A stretch of DNA of 64,000 bases from Epiperipatus broadwayi (GCA_028023455.1 JAQFVV010006221.1:6925011-6989010); one strand, 5' to 3'. Shown: positions 1-14,010, numbered from the stretch's first letter. Notes: a model not told the origin generated them from the sequence alone. Numbers and translations are program-made.

Positions 1-3000
1 TTTGATTTATAATTTTAATTATTGATGTATAAAAAAAATTGTACCATCACAAAAATAAACTTATTCAATATTTTAAAAGTTTATACTATTTCTAAAAAAA
101 TAAATTTATGTAGTATACAAAATATATATACTAATTATGGATAGTAAAATTAATGTTTATTAAAAATTTCCACATAGTTTGGGTGCATTAAAAAACAAGA
201 GATTTATGAGAAAGATGGGCAGATGATATATTGTTTCTATTTGCTTGTGATGTTTTGAAATTACCCTGCCCAGCAGTTGCACTTTCAATTAATAAATCAA
301 AATTTAGAAATTTGTTATTTTTAATTTATTTATTTAATTTTTTTTTTTTTTTTGGAATTGCATGTAATTGGAAACATATTTTTGCCTAGAGCAAATATAG
401 ATAGACTATTGCATTTCTTATCTGATGGATTAATTATTGTGGGTTAATTATTAATAATAATCATATCTTCTATTTTTTTGCCATATATTTTAAAATTATT
501 TGCTATCATTGTTATAATTTTTGTCTTTGTTTATAATCTATTTTTATTTTATACTTTGACTTTTTTATAACTAACTTTCTTCAGATTTTTAATTTCAGTT
601 ATTATTAAGTATAATGTTATCAGTATATAATATTGTTTTATTCTTTTAATCAATGAATCACTCATTTTTATTAAATGATAACGTTCACACACACAAAAAA
701 AAAACCTTCAAAAGAACAATGCTAATTTATTTAAATTTAATTCTTTCAAAAGTTAATCTTGTTCTCTTTCTAAACTTGACTTAGCTCTATTACATGATTA
801 ATAATTTTAGACAATTATTTTTTTAATATCAGCTAGATTATTTATTAGGTATTATTTATTATTACAGTAGTTTCTCAGGAAATTAGTTTGTTATTTGGAA
901 TCAAGCTTTTTTTTTTCTTCAATTTTTAGTATATATAAAATCCAATTTTAACCTTGTATTGAATAATACCATTATATCTGAGAAGTACATGTGTCTACTC
1001 TTCATTTATTAGATGTTATATAGAATTTCATCTAATCAATAATTTAGCTTTATGTTCTTTCACATTTTTTTGAATCGCTGTTCCATTGCAGAAATATGTA
1101 TATATAGTATCAGATGGAATGTGAGTTGGAATATGAGAAGGTAAGATTTTGATTTGTTTTGTGTTACTTTGCATTTGAGAAGTTTATCTTGGCAAGGAAA
1201 TCACATTGGTAGTAGATTTGTAATTAATTTGGTTACCAATTTGATTGTGAATAGGGTAGTGTGTATACATATGTGATTTATTTACTATGTCAGTGTATTG
1301 ACATTATTGATTTTAACATATATTCTTTGTAATTATACTCTGTGATAATCCAAAAGTAATTCTAATTTGGGAAGTCACAATTACTGCCCTTGCTCAAATA
1401 CTATATTATTTTTACGATTGATTTATTTTAAATAATTGTTTTATTTTGTTACTACTTTAATATTACATCAAAAATGTTATAATTTTGTTATTCAACCCAT
1501 ATAGGATGATGATTATTAACTGATACTAATCTTTCACAATTATAATTCATTATCTTTATTTCAATAATTTAATTCCATGACAAAGGCTTAAAAATTTATA
1601 GTTTATCTCTAAAAATAATCTACTTTTTAGGAATTACTTGATCAAAATACATATAAGTATGTACCATTTTATAGTCATTGTCAATTAATTACATTTTTAG
1701 TTATTATAACAATAACTGATCTTTAACTGTAATTATAAATACTAGTTACATAGTTTTTGAGTCTATTTATACTTGAGAATTAGCTTGTTTTTGTCAATAT
1801 TCTTTACTTTTTGTTAGTTTTGGAATGTTGAGCTTTTGGACACCATATAACACTAAGTATATTGACTTTTTCTTTTTTCACTGGAATGCTATTTTTTTTA
1901 AATACAATTCCTTATCTTTAATAGTCTGCACCTTTAATTCTTTCTCAAAATGGAGTTTTTTAATTTCATTTTAAAATGGGTACCATTTGTATGTACAATC
2001 TATCCACTGATGGTGCCATCATATACAAATACTAAGATAATTCATAAAATTCAAAAATGGAGAGAAAAATATTTTTTAAAATATGAAAATAATATAATTT
2101 ATTTAGAAAACAAGCTTGCAGGAGGAAATTAAATTAGCAACAAGATGAAACACTCTTCCATAATAAATTAATAGTAATTGACAACAATAAATCTATAAAA
2201 AAAATTTAAACCCAAAAAGGTATTCATTCTATGCAATAATTAATGGCATTAAATGCAAAAACACAAATGCAACATATTCATTTAAAGAAAGCAAAGGATA
2301 GGCTTTGATGTACTATGATCGATGCTATAATTACAAAGTCTTAACAGTTTTCAAAATAAATTATTTTATTTCCATGTTTTTAAACTTAATATTTGTTTTC
2401 AATCATTATCTGTTATGAAAATATATTAATATCATATTTGTTTTCTAAATAAATAATATTGTATTTTTAAATATATTTATATTTTTCATACATTTCTTTA
2501 GTTTTATCTTCAAAGTAAATTATTTTCATATTTTGAAATATATTATTTTTGATTAAATATGAGTTATGAAAATATATTAATTTCATAATTTGTTTTCTAA
2601 ATAATTATTTGTATGTTTTCAAACATTTTTTTCTCCTTTTTTGTTTTTGATTTTTTATATAAAAATGAAATTTATTATTTTCTTGTGGAATAATTTGGTA
2701 TTTGTATAATGATTTCACCAATATGTAAAATGTACATGCAAGGAGCACTTTAAAATGTATTCAAATTAATGTTTTTCCTCTGCTACGCTTACTATTTTTA
2801 AATGTGTGTGTGTTTTTAAGATTAAATAAAATGTCTTTAAATAAATTGTAATTTTAAAAAATTAAAATACTTAAAGGGTTTATTGGTTGGGTGTTCATAA
2901 GAAATTGGAGTACTAGAAGTAATAAAGACAAGCTATGATCTATAGCCTTTAAGATGCAGAGTCTGACTCTGCAATGAAAGCAATGTTAAAGTTTACTATA

Positions 3001-6000
3001 AAACACCCTTTTAAGAACTCATGTATAGTTTAGTTGTTTCATATAACCAATCCAATGAGAATGTGATTTTACAATAATGCACTCTATAGTATTACATTCA
3101 GCAAATTGAAAAATATATTGATTGGTCTTATGATTTTGCCATTGTATATTTAAAATTTCAGGAAGCATGTTTCAATGCTTTGCTGCTTTCTTTATGTTCA
3201 AGTTGTACTTAATTCAATTATAATAATTATTTCCTTGTTATGAAATACTCTATCTTTTAACTTGTTAAAAACAGTAACAGTTTAATAGTAATCTGGGCTG
3301 CATCTGAACATTTAAATCCACCATTTTTCTTTATAAAATGATCAAGATGTCAAAATTGATTTACATTCTCAAATTGATAATCATCCAAGTTAAAAGTTGC
3401 TAGGGATTTTTCTTCCTTCACTAACTTATTTGATTTTTTGAACTTTAATTACTAAATTAAAACATTAAGTATATTGTCTTGATTGTTTTTCTTGAATTGG
3501 AAAAAATTGTACAATGATCAGCACAGTATAAACTTAAAATTTAAGAAGTTGAAGTTTTTAGTTTTATTGTTAGTTGATTCAAATTAAAAATTCATTCAAA
3601 CCTGTACATTTTTTTGATCTCTAATTCAGTAAACTACCTATGAATAATTCTGAAGATCAGTCATGAAAATTGAAAACAGTGTTTGAGCAAGCCTATTTAA
3701 CACCACTCCTGGATTTTCCTCTTGTAGTAATAACATTTCTTATTTCATCATGTAGAAGCTATATTATATAATTAATTTTTAGTGGACAATCAATTTCAAA
3801 TAAGGCTGTAGACCCATTTAATTAATTGAGTTATAAAAGCCTTGATCAAATTAATATAAAAGCAATATACAGATCACTTTTTTGTTTCTAACACTTTTCT
3901 CGCATGGGTATGACAACAAAAACTACAGTGCTTTTTAATTCTCTGAAACCACATTAAACCTCTGGTGACCATTCATCTATTGCTAAAATTAACACATTCA
4001 TTAAAATTCTTTGAAAATGTCTTTGCTGTAGTGGATAATAATGATATTCCATGATAATTATTGCAATCTTATCTATGGATAAAAGTATCTTTAGGATGAG
4101 GTGGAATAACTTTATTGCACCTAAAATATTGCAATATTTTTAAGATAATATTTCACCAGTAGATTTTAAAACTTTCCCAAATATATTATCAGAGCCTGCA
4201 ACCTTCCCAATCAAGATGTTTTATCAATCTTTTTTTTTACTTCTATTTTCATTCCATATATATTGATCTTCAATAATCTCTTTAGTTGAATTATAATCCT
4301 ATCTTAAGTCAGGAAGATTAAAGATTCTTAGCACATACCTACATATATCTTACTTTTTTCTGGGCTAACATAACATTTTATTTATTTCTGTTCAGAATGG
4401 CAGATCAATTGATATAAATTGAGATTTGAAAGATTTGTGAACTATTAATATTAATAAAAACATTGACAACATTTTAGCACTTTTACTTAACCTTCCTGCA
4501 TATCACCAGATTTAATTATTTTCCTGATGAGATTTTGTTGTAAGCTTTCACCTTTTGATATTATTATTAAAGCATTATTTTATTTAAAAATCCAATAAAT
4601 TTAATTTGATTTGTTAATAATATACATTTGTAAATTAAAACAATTCTAAAAATTCATATTTGAACTTTGCAAATATACCTGGATCTCATTTTATGCAGTA
4701 GATAGGTTCCTCAGAAAATGCGCACAAAAGAAATTGCACAAAAATAAACTTTACTTACCTTGAAAAATGGGGGATAGGTTCTGTAATTTTCAGAAATCGG
4801 CATAAAAGCAAAGCAACAAGGAAAAATTACTTTAAAATTCACATTAAAAAAATAAGGAAATAAAGTATGACTAATAAAAAATTTCAAATATTTGAAAAAA
4901 ATTAATACAAGACAAACTTTTTTTACTTTTTTTTATTAACTACAGTATTTAATTTTACATTTTTTCATACATATTTTAATCATTACCGCTATTTGACAAT
5001 ATGTGTTCATTTGTGAATTGGTAAGAAATAAGATTCATGACGTGATGTACAACTAGTGCCACTTTCAGTCTTGTGCTGTGTTAATGGTTTTCTATTTCTA
5101 TATTAAAAAAATGAGATCACAATCAAAACAAAAAGATTATACATTATCATTAGAAAGATTATTTTAGGTTTATAAAATCAATAAAATCTTCATTATTTTA
5201 AAAATCTAAAAAAATATTTATTTCTGTTACATCTAACAAAATACGTTTTAAAAGTTTAAAATTTTTGAATATTTATTGCAATATTTTTATACTTACATAT
5301 AAATGTATTATTATTATTTACTCATTAGTATAAGTAGGTTATTTACATAGAAGCTAAGATTCTAAATACAGCTTCAGGCCATATTCACGTTAGCTGCTAA
5401 TATAATGTTATATTTTTGAAAAAAAAAAAAAAATTCAAGTCAAAATAAGTTATTAATAATTTAAATTTTTTGATATCTAATAAATATAGTGAAATATGAA
5501 AGATATTAAGAAGAAACATGAATTGCATAACTTCAAAATCATATTAAAATAATCCGCATAAAACGAGACCCAGGTGTATTGAAAAAATGAGATCGTAATA
5601 ACAACAATAAGCAGAATTTCATCAATGAATGAATGTCAGAATAGAGTCACTTATAAAATCAAAAAAATAATTTTTAATTGAAATTTGTTTTTAAAATGTG
5701 AATGGAAAATATTAATCTGTGATAAGTCTATCAACTTCTGCCTAAAAATATTAAAATTATTTCCTAATTTTGAAAATATCTCAAATTATTTTTAAGTTAG
5801 TGATAGCAATGATGTATTAGCCATTATTTTCATAATGTGGGCTGATCATAACATTGTGATTTTTTTTGTTAACACTATGCTAGATGTTATTAACTTCAAT
5901 TTTTTAAAAAAAATGTATATGTATAAAAAAAGCCAATAATAATATATAATTTTGGTTTTAAAATAATTATTACACAAATATTGTATAAAAATAATAATGA

Positions 6001-6044
6001 ATCTTAATATTGGAAAAAATTTCTGTTTATATTTCACCTTCGAG
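1..6044. other. AT-rich gene-free DNA
   Basis: I see no gene, RNA gene or repeat that I can name here. The stretch is dominated by A/T runs, for example around 339-354 and 5418-5433. The longest frames are short, low-complexity and unlike known proteins, including a 60-residue one at 1950-2132. It is probably intron or upstream DNA of the Boule-like gene, whose first visible exon is at 23.6 kb, but that is inference. Confidence 0.5.
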
Positions 6045-6049
6045 TAATA

Positions 6050-6423
6050 AGTTACAAATTGCATGTTACGCAAACAAGTGAAGCTCAATCTCAAGAAAAT
6101 TATAAGGCTGAGCACTTTCGGGAACTTTTAGGTCCCATTACTAAGCACAAAGTAAAGGAAGCATGCTTCATTGCATATGACGACAATGCAATAAACTGGC
6201 AGGAATCGTGCTTTTTCATCTCCAGAAAGTGGATATATGCAGACATGGAAAAAATTTGAATAAATTTGCATAAATTACTATACAGTTTTTAAAAATCACA
6301 ACTCAGACTAACACTCTTAAGATAGGCTATGAATATGGAATCTAAAAAAAACCCAAAGCGCCCAGCCTTATAATTTTCTTGAGATTGAGCTTCACTTATT
6401 TGTGTAACATGCAATTTGTCACT
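6050..6423. mobile_element. MITE with ~62-bp terminal inverted repeats
   Basis: The left arm (6050-6112) starts AGTTACAAATTGCATGTTAC and the right arm (6361-6423), read on the other strand, starts AGTGACAAATTGCATGTTAC. They stay nearly identical for about 62 bp. Each end is followed by TAATA (6045-6049 and 6424-6428), a plausible 5-bp target duplication, though a TA dinucleotide duplication cannot be excluded. The core of about 250 bp has no coding potential, and a 66-codon frame across the left arm is chance. This is a non-autonomous DNA transposon; I do not assign the superfamily. Confidence 0.75.
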
Positions 6424-7369
6424 TAATAATGAATCTTATAAAATTCACAAAAATTTTTTTTTATTAATTCCCAAAATGTTCTTAAAATAACCTCATAAAA
6501 AGTGTGAACATTAATTAAAAAGAAAGACATCAGTCAAAAAGAAGATGGCAGTGCTTAAAACTTTTACATTGCCATTATTTCATTTTACTGATTTCTTTTG
6601 ATTTTGTTTTTAAATAAAAATTTTTTAAACAAAATAAATTACAAATTAAAAAAAAATTTAATGAAATATCTCAATAGACCTGCTCTACAAATAAAAAATT
6701 ACAGCATTTTTTTTTTTAGATTTTTTGACCTATTGCCTCTATAGTTAAAATAATGATTTTATTAACAAAATAGTAGTAAATTTTTAAATCTCAGAATTAT
6801 CAATAAAAAAATTTTAACTAAAAATCTTTACACTCTAATGCCAATAATAGCATAAAATTTGGCATGGTTTAATAATTTATATTATTTAATAATATATGAA
6901 TAAATTAGTGCTTGCATTTACACTTAATATTTAGAATATAATATTATTACTTTATTTTCATAGAGCTGAATTATGATTCTGATATATAAAATTTTATAAA
7001 AATATTTAAATTATTAAAAATTGTATTTTATAAATGGAAAGGGTGGATTTATATAATGCTGTATATCTACATATAAAACAATATTTAGTTTGATTTACAC
7101 ATATAGATCTATTATCATATGTAGTTATATATACATTGATTAAACAAAGAGTTTTATATCTGTAAATTCTAATTTAATATCTTCTATTTTTGAAATTCTT
7201 TTCAACAATGAAAGATTAATAATATTAATACTTACTTGCATAATGGTGCCAGTTCTCATTTTATTAAGATATTGATTCAAGATTCATTTCAGAGAACTGA
7301 ATAAAAGAAATCTCTTATTTATTGCTGGATAACATTCTTACAGTAAAACTATTAAAAAATTAAATTTTT

Positions 7370-8092
7370 TTTTTTGAGGGGGAAGGAGTTTAATGCACAT
7401 GTTGGAACAAATAGTAAATTTTACCCAAAAGTTATGGAAATAATGGTATTGGTACTGTAAATTCAAATAATCTTCATTATCAAATTTTTATCAAACATAT
7501 AGATTGACTATCGTAAATACTTTCTTAGAAAAATCACTATAAAGGAATATAGATACATTTATGCTCAAAACAGTGGCCTTTACTAGATTGCATCATAGAT
7601 GCCAGAATGCTGAAGTTTATATTACACAAGCACTTACTAGTACAGATTCTTGGATGGATCCTAGATTATTATACATTAAAATTAAATATAGTAGTTGCAT
7701 TAAAAATAGATATTATTCCAATCATAATCAATAAAAAAAATGATGCTCATTCTTTAAAAATACTAATACACCGTAAATTTCAACAGCTATTAAATGCTAA
7801 AATTGCATTTTATTTTCAAGATTATCAAGTTACTGGGGCATAGAATTCTTTTAAAGAATGTGTTATGGATATGAGATCTATTTTTGGTTTCCAAAAAATA
7901 AAAATCATGACTGATTTTCTGAAAAGGATTTTATTACTAGAGACTTAATTATAAAGAAATGTAGTATTTTCTGTTGGGGAGAATAATAATTTTGGAATTT
8001 TACAATAAATATAGAATTTTAAATGTAGAAATTTATGGTCTGACAAAAATGCTTAAAAATAGTTGGAAGATGAAGACATTAGCTGATATAGT
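7370..8092 (+). pseudogene. LINE remnant, part A: endonuclease to RT linker
   Basis: Frame-shifted translation of the + strand reads like the endonuclease of an APE-type non-LTR retrotransposon. A GEFNAHVGT block, resembling the catalytic GDFNARVG motif, lies near 7395. It is followed by NGIGTVNSNN, a block like PLLDCIIDAR, and TDSWMDPRLL in place of the usual D-WTDHRLV. Near 7850-7930 come WGIEFFK-like residues and NHDWFSE, typical of the linker before the reverse transcriptase. Stops and frameshifts make it dead. The reading resumes at 10926 after the LTR element at 8093-10920, so the two parts were once continuous. Confidence 0.75.
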
Positions 8093-9006
8093 TGTAAAAT
8101 GTTCAATTTATAGTTAATAAATTTGGTTATAGTGCCATGAAAGAAATCGATAAAAGAAAAATGTTAATTAAACTAAGTTAAAAATATAAAAGCTTTGAAT
8201 AGAGACAAACAAAATAAATGTATATATTAATTAATTTTATAGATCGGAAAAGTTAGATTATAGTGAAAATAAATTCCTAAGATAAACGGGGAATTAGTAA
8301 TTAAAGTTAAGAGAAATTTCATTGTACAATAACTATTGTTTTACAGGCAGATAACAAAAAAAAAAAAAAACTTTAAGTCTAATAATAATTAAATTGTTTT
8401 AAGCAGAACTAATTAAAGTAAAGGCTAAACCCCACCCCCTTCTTCACCAGGTTACATGGGGAAAAATAAATTAACTATTCCAGAAAGGTAAATAAAGAAA
8501 AATGAAGATAAAAAAACAAAAGAAGAGGGAGGATATATAAAGGTAGAGAAGAAAGGACTGAGTGCTCTTGGTGCTGCCTGCTATTCTGATTCCACGCAGA
8601 GGTTGCAGTGACGATCATCACATTTCCAAGATCTCGGCTTCTGTAGATATCCAAAGAGATCAGGACTTTTAGCAGACTGACCTGGTTTTATTTTTATTTT
8701 ATGAAACACTTCAAGAGGCTCACCGAGAGGGTTTTTATGTTTTTAAAGATAGGTTGTGTAGTGAAGATAAAGTACCCTGTTTGTTTATCTATACTGTTTG
8801 ATCATTTTTATTCCAATTATTCATCTTTTGGCTTGATGAATTATGCTTGCATAAGCGCAGACTTTTATGTATGTTGAAGATTTAATTAGCTAACTGTATT
8901 TAATTGCTAATAAATTGTTTTAATACTACTATATATCTTGTTATTTGTTAACATCAATTGTTTATTCATATTTGCTGGCTGACTGGTCATAGTTGGGTTC
9001 ACAGCA
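8093..9006 (+). repeat. 5' LTR
   Basis: It begins TGTAAAATG and ends ACACAGCA-like (acagca). It aligns along its length with 10123-10920 but carries about 115 bp extra, including an A-rich stretch near 8350-8400. A TATATAAAG box lies near 8534, followed by a GC-richer segment that could be the transcription start region. TAATAAA near 8909 could be the polyadenylation signal. Confidence 0.85.
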
Positions 9007-9012
9007 AATTAG

Positions 9013-9020
9013 TGGTGCAG
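9013..9020 (+). other. Primer-binding site
   Basis: TGGTGCAG begins six bases after the 5' LTR. TGG is the expected complement of the CCA end of a tRNA. The same octamer is placed the same way in the minus-strand element at 30540-35598, so both families seem to use the same tRNA primer. I do not name the tRNA. Confidence 0.65.
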
Positions 9021-9135
9021 TCATTTTGAATTTAAGGGAAAAATAGTTTTTTAAAATTGTTAATCAGGGGCAGTCAGTGTTGAACCCAGCAGACAGACAA
9101 ATAATTAGTAGGAACAGTTAACTGTAGTCAGAAAA

Positions 9136-9399
9136 ATGAATTCATTTGGTCAAAATAGCATAGTGGAATTTGACATCAATAACATGTCAGAATGGTCATT
9201 CTATGTAATGCAGTTAGAGAATTTTTTTAGGCTGAACGATATTGAAGATAAACAGAAAATAGCAGCACTTATGGGTTTCACTGGAAAAAAAGTAATAGAG
9301 GTTATAAGTAGATTATTTGAGATACCCAAACCAGAGAATGTAAAATACGAGGAAATAATGGAGATTAAGGATATTTTAATCCTCATCCAGCTTGCTTAA
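9136..9399 (+). pseudogene. Truncated gag (Ty3/gypsy type)
   Basis: An open frame of 87 codons from an ATG about 130 bp after the 5' LTR. It carries FDINNMSEWSFYVMQLENFF followed by KIAALMGFTGKKV and further helical residues, the pattern of the N-terminal capsid-like region of gypsy gag proteins. A full gag would be several hundred residues with a CCHC zinc knuckle; here the frame stops early and no knuckle follows. The interior deletion joins it almost directly to integrase remains. It is probably a non-functional fragment. Confidence 0.7.
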
Positions 9400-9539
9400 C
9401 TTTGTGAAATAGGAAACAGTTTAATGAGGAAAAAATTTCAGTACAATTCAGTTCTGAGGGAATTAACTAAAGATTGTAGTTATGAGGATTTCGTTGAGGA
9501 AATATTCATGGACTAGTTATTATGGGGCATGTCTGAAGA

Positions 9540-9720
9540 TAGGCTCAGACAACAACTACTTACAGAGTCTGATGTCACATACACCATCAACAACTACAGG
9601 AAAATCATCAGCAGAACTGTTAATGGGAAGGAAATTGCAGATTAAATTCACTTCTACTTTCCATATGGCCAGTAAAGTGGAGAATGACAAAAGTGAAAAC
9701 ATACATGTATCCTGAGAAAA
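9540..9720 (+). pseudogene. Integrase C-terminal fragment
   Basis: The frame contains HTPSTTTGKSSAELLMGRKL, a close match to the H-S-TTG-SPAELL-GR-LR signature near the end of the Ty3/gypsy integrase core. It is followed by a decayed C-terminal domain (about 9740-9830) with WVPNLIRKKW-like residues and a tail rich in E, P and D up to 10070. The catalytic D,D-35-E part is absent. Protease, RT and RNase H are missing between this and the gag fragment. Confidence 0.72.
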
Positions 9721-10104
9721 AAGTGAAAATACATTTGTAATAGGTGACAAAGTTTGGGTTCCAAATTTGATCAGGAAGAAATGGGTTCAAGAGATAGTCA
9801 CAAAAGTATTATCAAAAAATTAGTAATTACCCAAGCATACAGAAGACATGTAAATCATGTCCACTGTCGAGTCGAGGCTTACAAATTTCAGTGGCTATAC
9901 CAAAAGATGAAATGCAGGAAAAACAAGAGCAGAACCAATCACACATGATATAGTGATTGAAGTGGATCAAGATCCAGAAAGCATGAAGTTTGAACCTGAA
10001 ATTAATGAAGATGAACTTCAACCAACTCCAGATCACCCAGACCCAAACGACAGACACGAAGGCTGGCTAAATTCAAAGAATACATGTAAACCTAAGCAAA
10101 TTTT

Positions 10105-10122
10105 CTGGAGTAAGAGGAGGAA
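10105..10122 (+). other. Polypurine tract
   Basis: The purine-rich run ctggagtaagaggaggaa lies immediately before the 3' LTR. A very similar tract (ggagtaagggtaaag, minus strand near 53056-53072) precedes the LTR of the 52-56 kb element. Confidence 0.7.
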
Positions 10123-10920
10123 TATAAAATATTCAATTTATATTTAATAAATTTGGTTATAGTGCTGCAAAACAGATCAATAAAAAAAATGTTAATTAAA
10201 TTAAGTTAAAAAAATAAAAGCTTTGAATAGCGACAAACAAAACAAATGTAGGTATTAATTAATTTTGTAGATCAGAAAAGTTAGATTGTAGTGAAAATAA
10301 ATTCCTAAGGTAAACATGGAATTAGTAATTAAAGTTAAACAGAACTAATTAAAGTAACTCTCCTCCCCCACCAGATTACATGGGGAAAAATAAATCAATT
10401 ACTTTAGAAAAGAAAGTAAAGAAAAAAGAAGGTAAAACAAAAGAAGAGGGTGTATATAAAGATAGAGAAGGAAGGACTAAGCATTCTTGGTGGCTGCTGT
10501 TCGATTTCATGCAGCGGTGCAGTAAAGATCATCTTCAGTGGACTACATTTCCAGGATCTTGGCTCCTGTAGATATCCAAGCCGATTAGGACTTTTAGAAG
10601 ACTATCCTGGTCTTATTATTATTTTGTGAAATGCCTCAAGAGGTTCACCGAGGATTTTATGTTTTAAAAGATACAGACTGTATAATGAAAATAAAGTACC
10701 CTGTTCGTTTATCTAGAATGTTTGAACATTTTTATTCAGTTATTTTGGTTTGATGAGTTATGCTTGCATAAGCGCAGACTTATATGTATATTGACGATTT
10801 AATTAGTTAACTGTTTTTAATTGCTAATAAATTGTTTTAATACTACTATATATGTTATTTGTTAATGGCAGTTGCGTATTCATGTTTGTTGGCTGTCTGG
10901 TCATAGTTGGGGACACAGCA
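10123..10920 (+). repeat. 3' LTR
   Basis: It starts TATAAAATA (the usual TG has mutated to TA) and ends acacagca, aligned to the 5' LTR. It is followed by ATAGT, the second copy of the target duplication. Its own promoter-like TATATAAAG lies near 10453. Divergence from the 5' LTR is visible, so the insertion is not recent. Confidence 0.85.
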
Positions 10921-10925
10921 ATAGT

Positions 10926-11113
10926 TATTTTAAATATTTTTGGTGCATTGAAAACAATGTATGGATCTGAAAACTGTATCACAGTCCTATTAAATCCATC
11001 AATGGCAATCTCTTATATGATAACCAATAATAGTTTGAAAAGATGGAAAGATGATCTTTTGAAAAATGACATAAAAACTGATATGATAATTTTTAATGAT
11101 TTTTAAAACATAT
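10926..11113 (+). pseudogene. LINE remnant, part B: linker before RT
   Basis: Reading continues directly from part A once the LTR element and one target duplication are removed. The frame carries FGALKTMYGSENCIT, then LLNPS, ITNNSLKRWKDDLLKND and KTDMI. This is the linker of APE-type LINEs where residues like FF-ALK-VYGP and LL-RW-EHF are usual. It is cut at about 11113 by the palindromic element. I read no intact protein. Confidence 0.72.
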
Positions 11114-11354
11114 AAAACTCTCCATACAGTAGTGCCACACAGTGCAAGCCAGAGTAATGAATGGATACAAGAAGGTTTGTGCATAATCCATCCAATATCC
11201 CCAGACTTGTTTCTAGATTGTGGATTTTATCAGTGAGGAGCTAGTCTGGGGATATTGAATGAATAGGCACTAGATAGGGATTTTATGCATCAACCTTCTT
11301 GCATCCATTGATTATTCTGGCTTACACTCAGGGCACTACTGTATGGAGAGTTTT
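11114..11354. mobile_element. Small palindromic element related to the 13-15 kb array
   Basis: Left arm 11114-11207 (starting AAAACTCTCCATACAGTA) and right arm 11243-11354 are imperfect reverse complements. They have the same ends and internal sequence as the 456-bp repeat units at 13.3-15.1 kb. The 35-bp centre includes a hammerhead-like core on the minus strand. The element interrupts the LINE between its linker and its KAADPDEIS block. I could not fix a clean target duplication. Confidence 0.75.
11192..11243 (-). ncRNA. Degenerate hammerhead-like motif
   Basis: The minus strand reads UCCUCA, then CUGAUAA (CUGANGA with one change), a short stem, GAAA, CAAGUC, then UGGGGA. UCCUCA and UGGGGA can pair as stem I with one G-U pair, and GUC is a canonical cleavage triplet. 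Core change G8 to A, and weak stem II, make activity unlikely. The match in layout to the copies at 13-15 kb is the main support. Confidence 0.5.
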
Positions 11355-12470
11355 GCCTGTTTTAACAGTTTGAGAAAGCATAAAAAATTGTGATCATGAG
11401 ATGTTTAATTATTTTTCATTTTATCCATTCATTTAGATTTGGACAAGCATATGCAGCTTAGAGAAACGCAATATTTTTTTTGTTTATAACTTAAAAATAG
11501 AAAGGCTGCAGATCCTGATGAGATATCTGAAGTTTTAAAATATAGTGGCTATATGATATCTTCAAAAATATTTGAATTTTTTAAAAATAGATTTATGAAA
11601 TTGTGTCATCTGATCTTAAGACTGTTTTTATTATTGCAATTTTTAAAAATCAAAGGAATAGATAATATTTTGCATTAATTATTATGGAATATTGTTATTA
11701 TCTACTACAGCAAAGATATTTTCAAGGATTTTATTGAATAGATTATTTCTAGTCATAGATAAATGGTTTTTTAGACATTTTCTATGATTTTAGAGAATCA
11801 AAAAACACTTTAACATAGGTTTGTGTTATTAGACAAATATAAAAAAAACTTAAGAACAAAATTATGATTTATATATTTATTCTATTGATTATTCAAATCA
11901 ATTGACTCAATTAATGATATATCTCTGTGGCATTCTTACAAATTGATTAGTTGCTGACCAAAATTTATTCATACTATATATTGTCTTTATGATGGAATGA
12001 GAAGAAGTCTTATTATTACATGTAGTAATTTGAGAGATTTCAATGAAAACTTTAAAAAAGATATATACTTGCTCCAAAATTGTTTTTGATTTTTATGATA
12101 CTGATTCTTAGAACTGTTTATAGGCAGCTTAATGAAGATACAGTATAAGTTCACTGGTGAGATTTTTAATTTGAATTGCTTAAAAGCATAAGTTCATTGG
12201 TGAGATTTTTAATTTGAATTGCTTAAAAGCAAAAATAATTTTATCTTTTTGGAATCTGAATTTACTGTTTTTTTCTAGCCCAAAAAATGATTTACAAAAG
12301 AACCTAATGTCTTGAATTCAACCCATAAAACGTTTGATTTAATAATTAATGTTCAAAAAATTAGAATTCTTTATCAGCCAATAAAGGGAGAAAAATCTTC
12401 AGCAATATTTCAGATTGTTATCAATTTGAGAATGTAAACTAATTTAAATATTGAAATGTCTGTGTGTATA
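11355..12470 (+). pseudogene. LINE remnant, part C: reverse transcriptase
   Basis: Frame-shifted translation shows NRKAADPDEISE (the usual N-KAAGPDEIP-E) near 11490-11525. Next come a KIFEFF stretch, then YYGI-LLSTTAKIFSRILLNRL near 11690-11740, typical of the RT finger region of APE-type LINEs. Residues like FYDTD, in place of FADDT, lie near 12090-12110. The 3' part (12340-12450) with NVQKIRILYQPIKGEK is also present, diverged, at 15340-15450. Many stops show it is dead. It runs into the array insertion near 12470-13090. Confidence 0.78.
12148..12231 (+). repeat. 43-bp tandem duplication
   Basis: A 43-bp unit (starting agttcactggtgag) occurs twice in a row with one mismatch near the start, inside the RT remnant. 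It adds to the frame breakage. Confidence 0.85.
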
Positions 12471-13306
<836 letters not shown>

Positions 13307-13462
13307 CATTAAGCATCACATGATCATATTTCCTATACTAGCACATTAATTGTTGATAAACAGAGCAAAACTCTCCTTACAGTATTGCCACCTGTGCTAA
13401 GCAGAGTAATCAATGGATGCCAGAAGGCTTGTGCATAAAATCCCTATCTAATGCCTACTCAT

Positions 13463-13519
13463 CCAAGATCCCCAGACTAGTTTCTGGCTTGTGGCCTTCG
13501 TCAGTGAGGAGCTTTGGAT
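13463..13519 (-). ncRNA. Hammerhead-like motif, minus-orientation unit
   Basis: Same motif as at 14467-14521 but on the other strand: a CCAAAG..UCCUCA arm, CUGACGA, a stem-loop GGC/GCC, GAAA, CUAGUC, then UGGGGAUCUUGG, which pairs with the first arm. Confidence 0.6.
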
Positions 13520-14010
13520 CTGAGAGCACTGCATCTAGATCTTAGGATCTAATGCAACCCTCTAGCAACCACTTTTTATCTCTACTTAACTACAAAACTA
13601 TGAGAATGAAATTGAAAACACAAAAAATATTTTCAATCTAAGCCCAATAGCTTATATAGTCATATGGGTCTGAACTCAGTTCAGTACCCATACATTTTGG
13701 TGTCTTTGGCTCTTTTACAACCATAGCCACCATTATCCTATTAGGCAGGATTGGTGTTAAACCATTAAGCATCACATGATCACATTTCCTATACTAGCAC
13801 ATTAATTGTTGATAAACAGAGCAAAACTCTCCATACAGTATTGCCACCTGTGCTAAGCAGAGTAATCATTGGATAAGCTATTGAGCTTAGATTGAAAATA
13901 TTTTTTGTGTTTTCAATTTCATTCTCATAGTTTTGTAGTTAAGTAGAGATAAAATGTGGTTGCTAGAGGGTTGCATTAGAACCTAAGATCTAGATGCAGT
14001 GCTCTCAGAT

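Larger units (their letters stand above)
8093..10920 (+). mobile_element. Non-autonomous Ty3/gypsy-type LTR retrotransposon
   Basis: Two direct LTRs (8093-9006 and 10123-10920) flank 1.1 kb of internal DNA, and ATAGT is duplicated at 8088-8092 and 10921-10925. A primer-binding site beginning TGGTGCAG (9013) and a polypurine tract (about 10105-10122) sit where expected. The interior holds only a gag N-terminus and the C-terminal part of integrase, with protease, reverse transcriptase and RNase H deleted. It sits inside an older + strand LINE whose coding resumes exactly after the target duplication. It is a deletion derivative that would need enzymes in trans. Family assignment rests on the gag and integrase residues seen by eye. 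Confidence 0.88.
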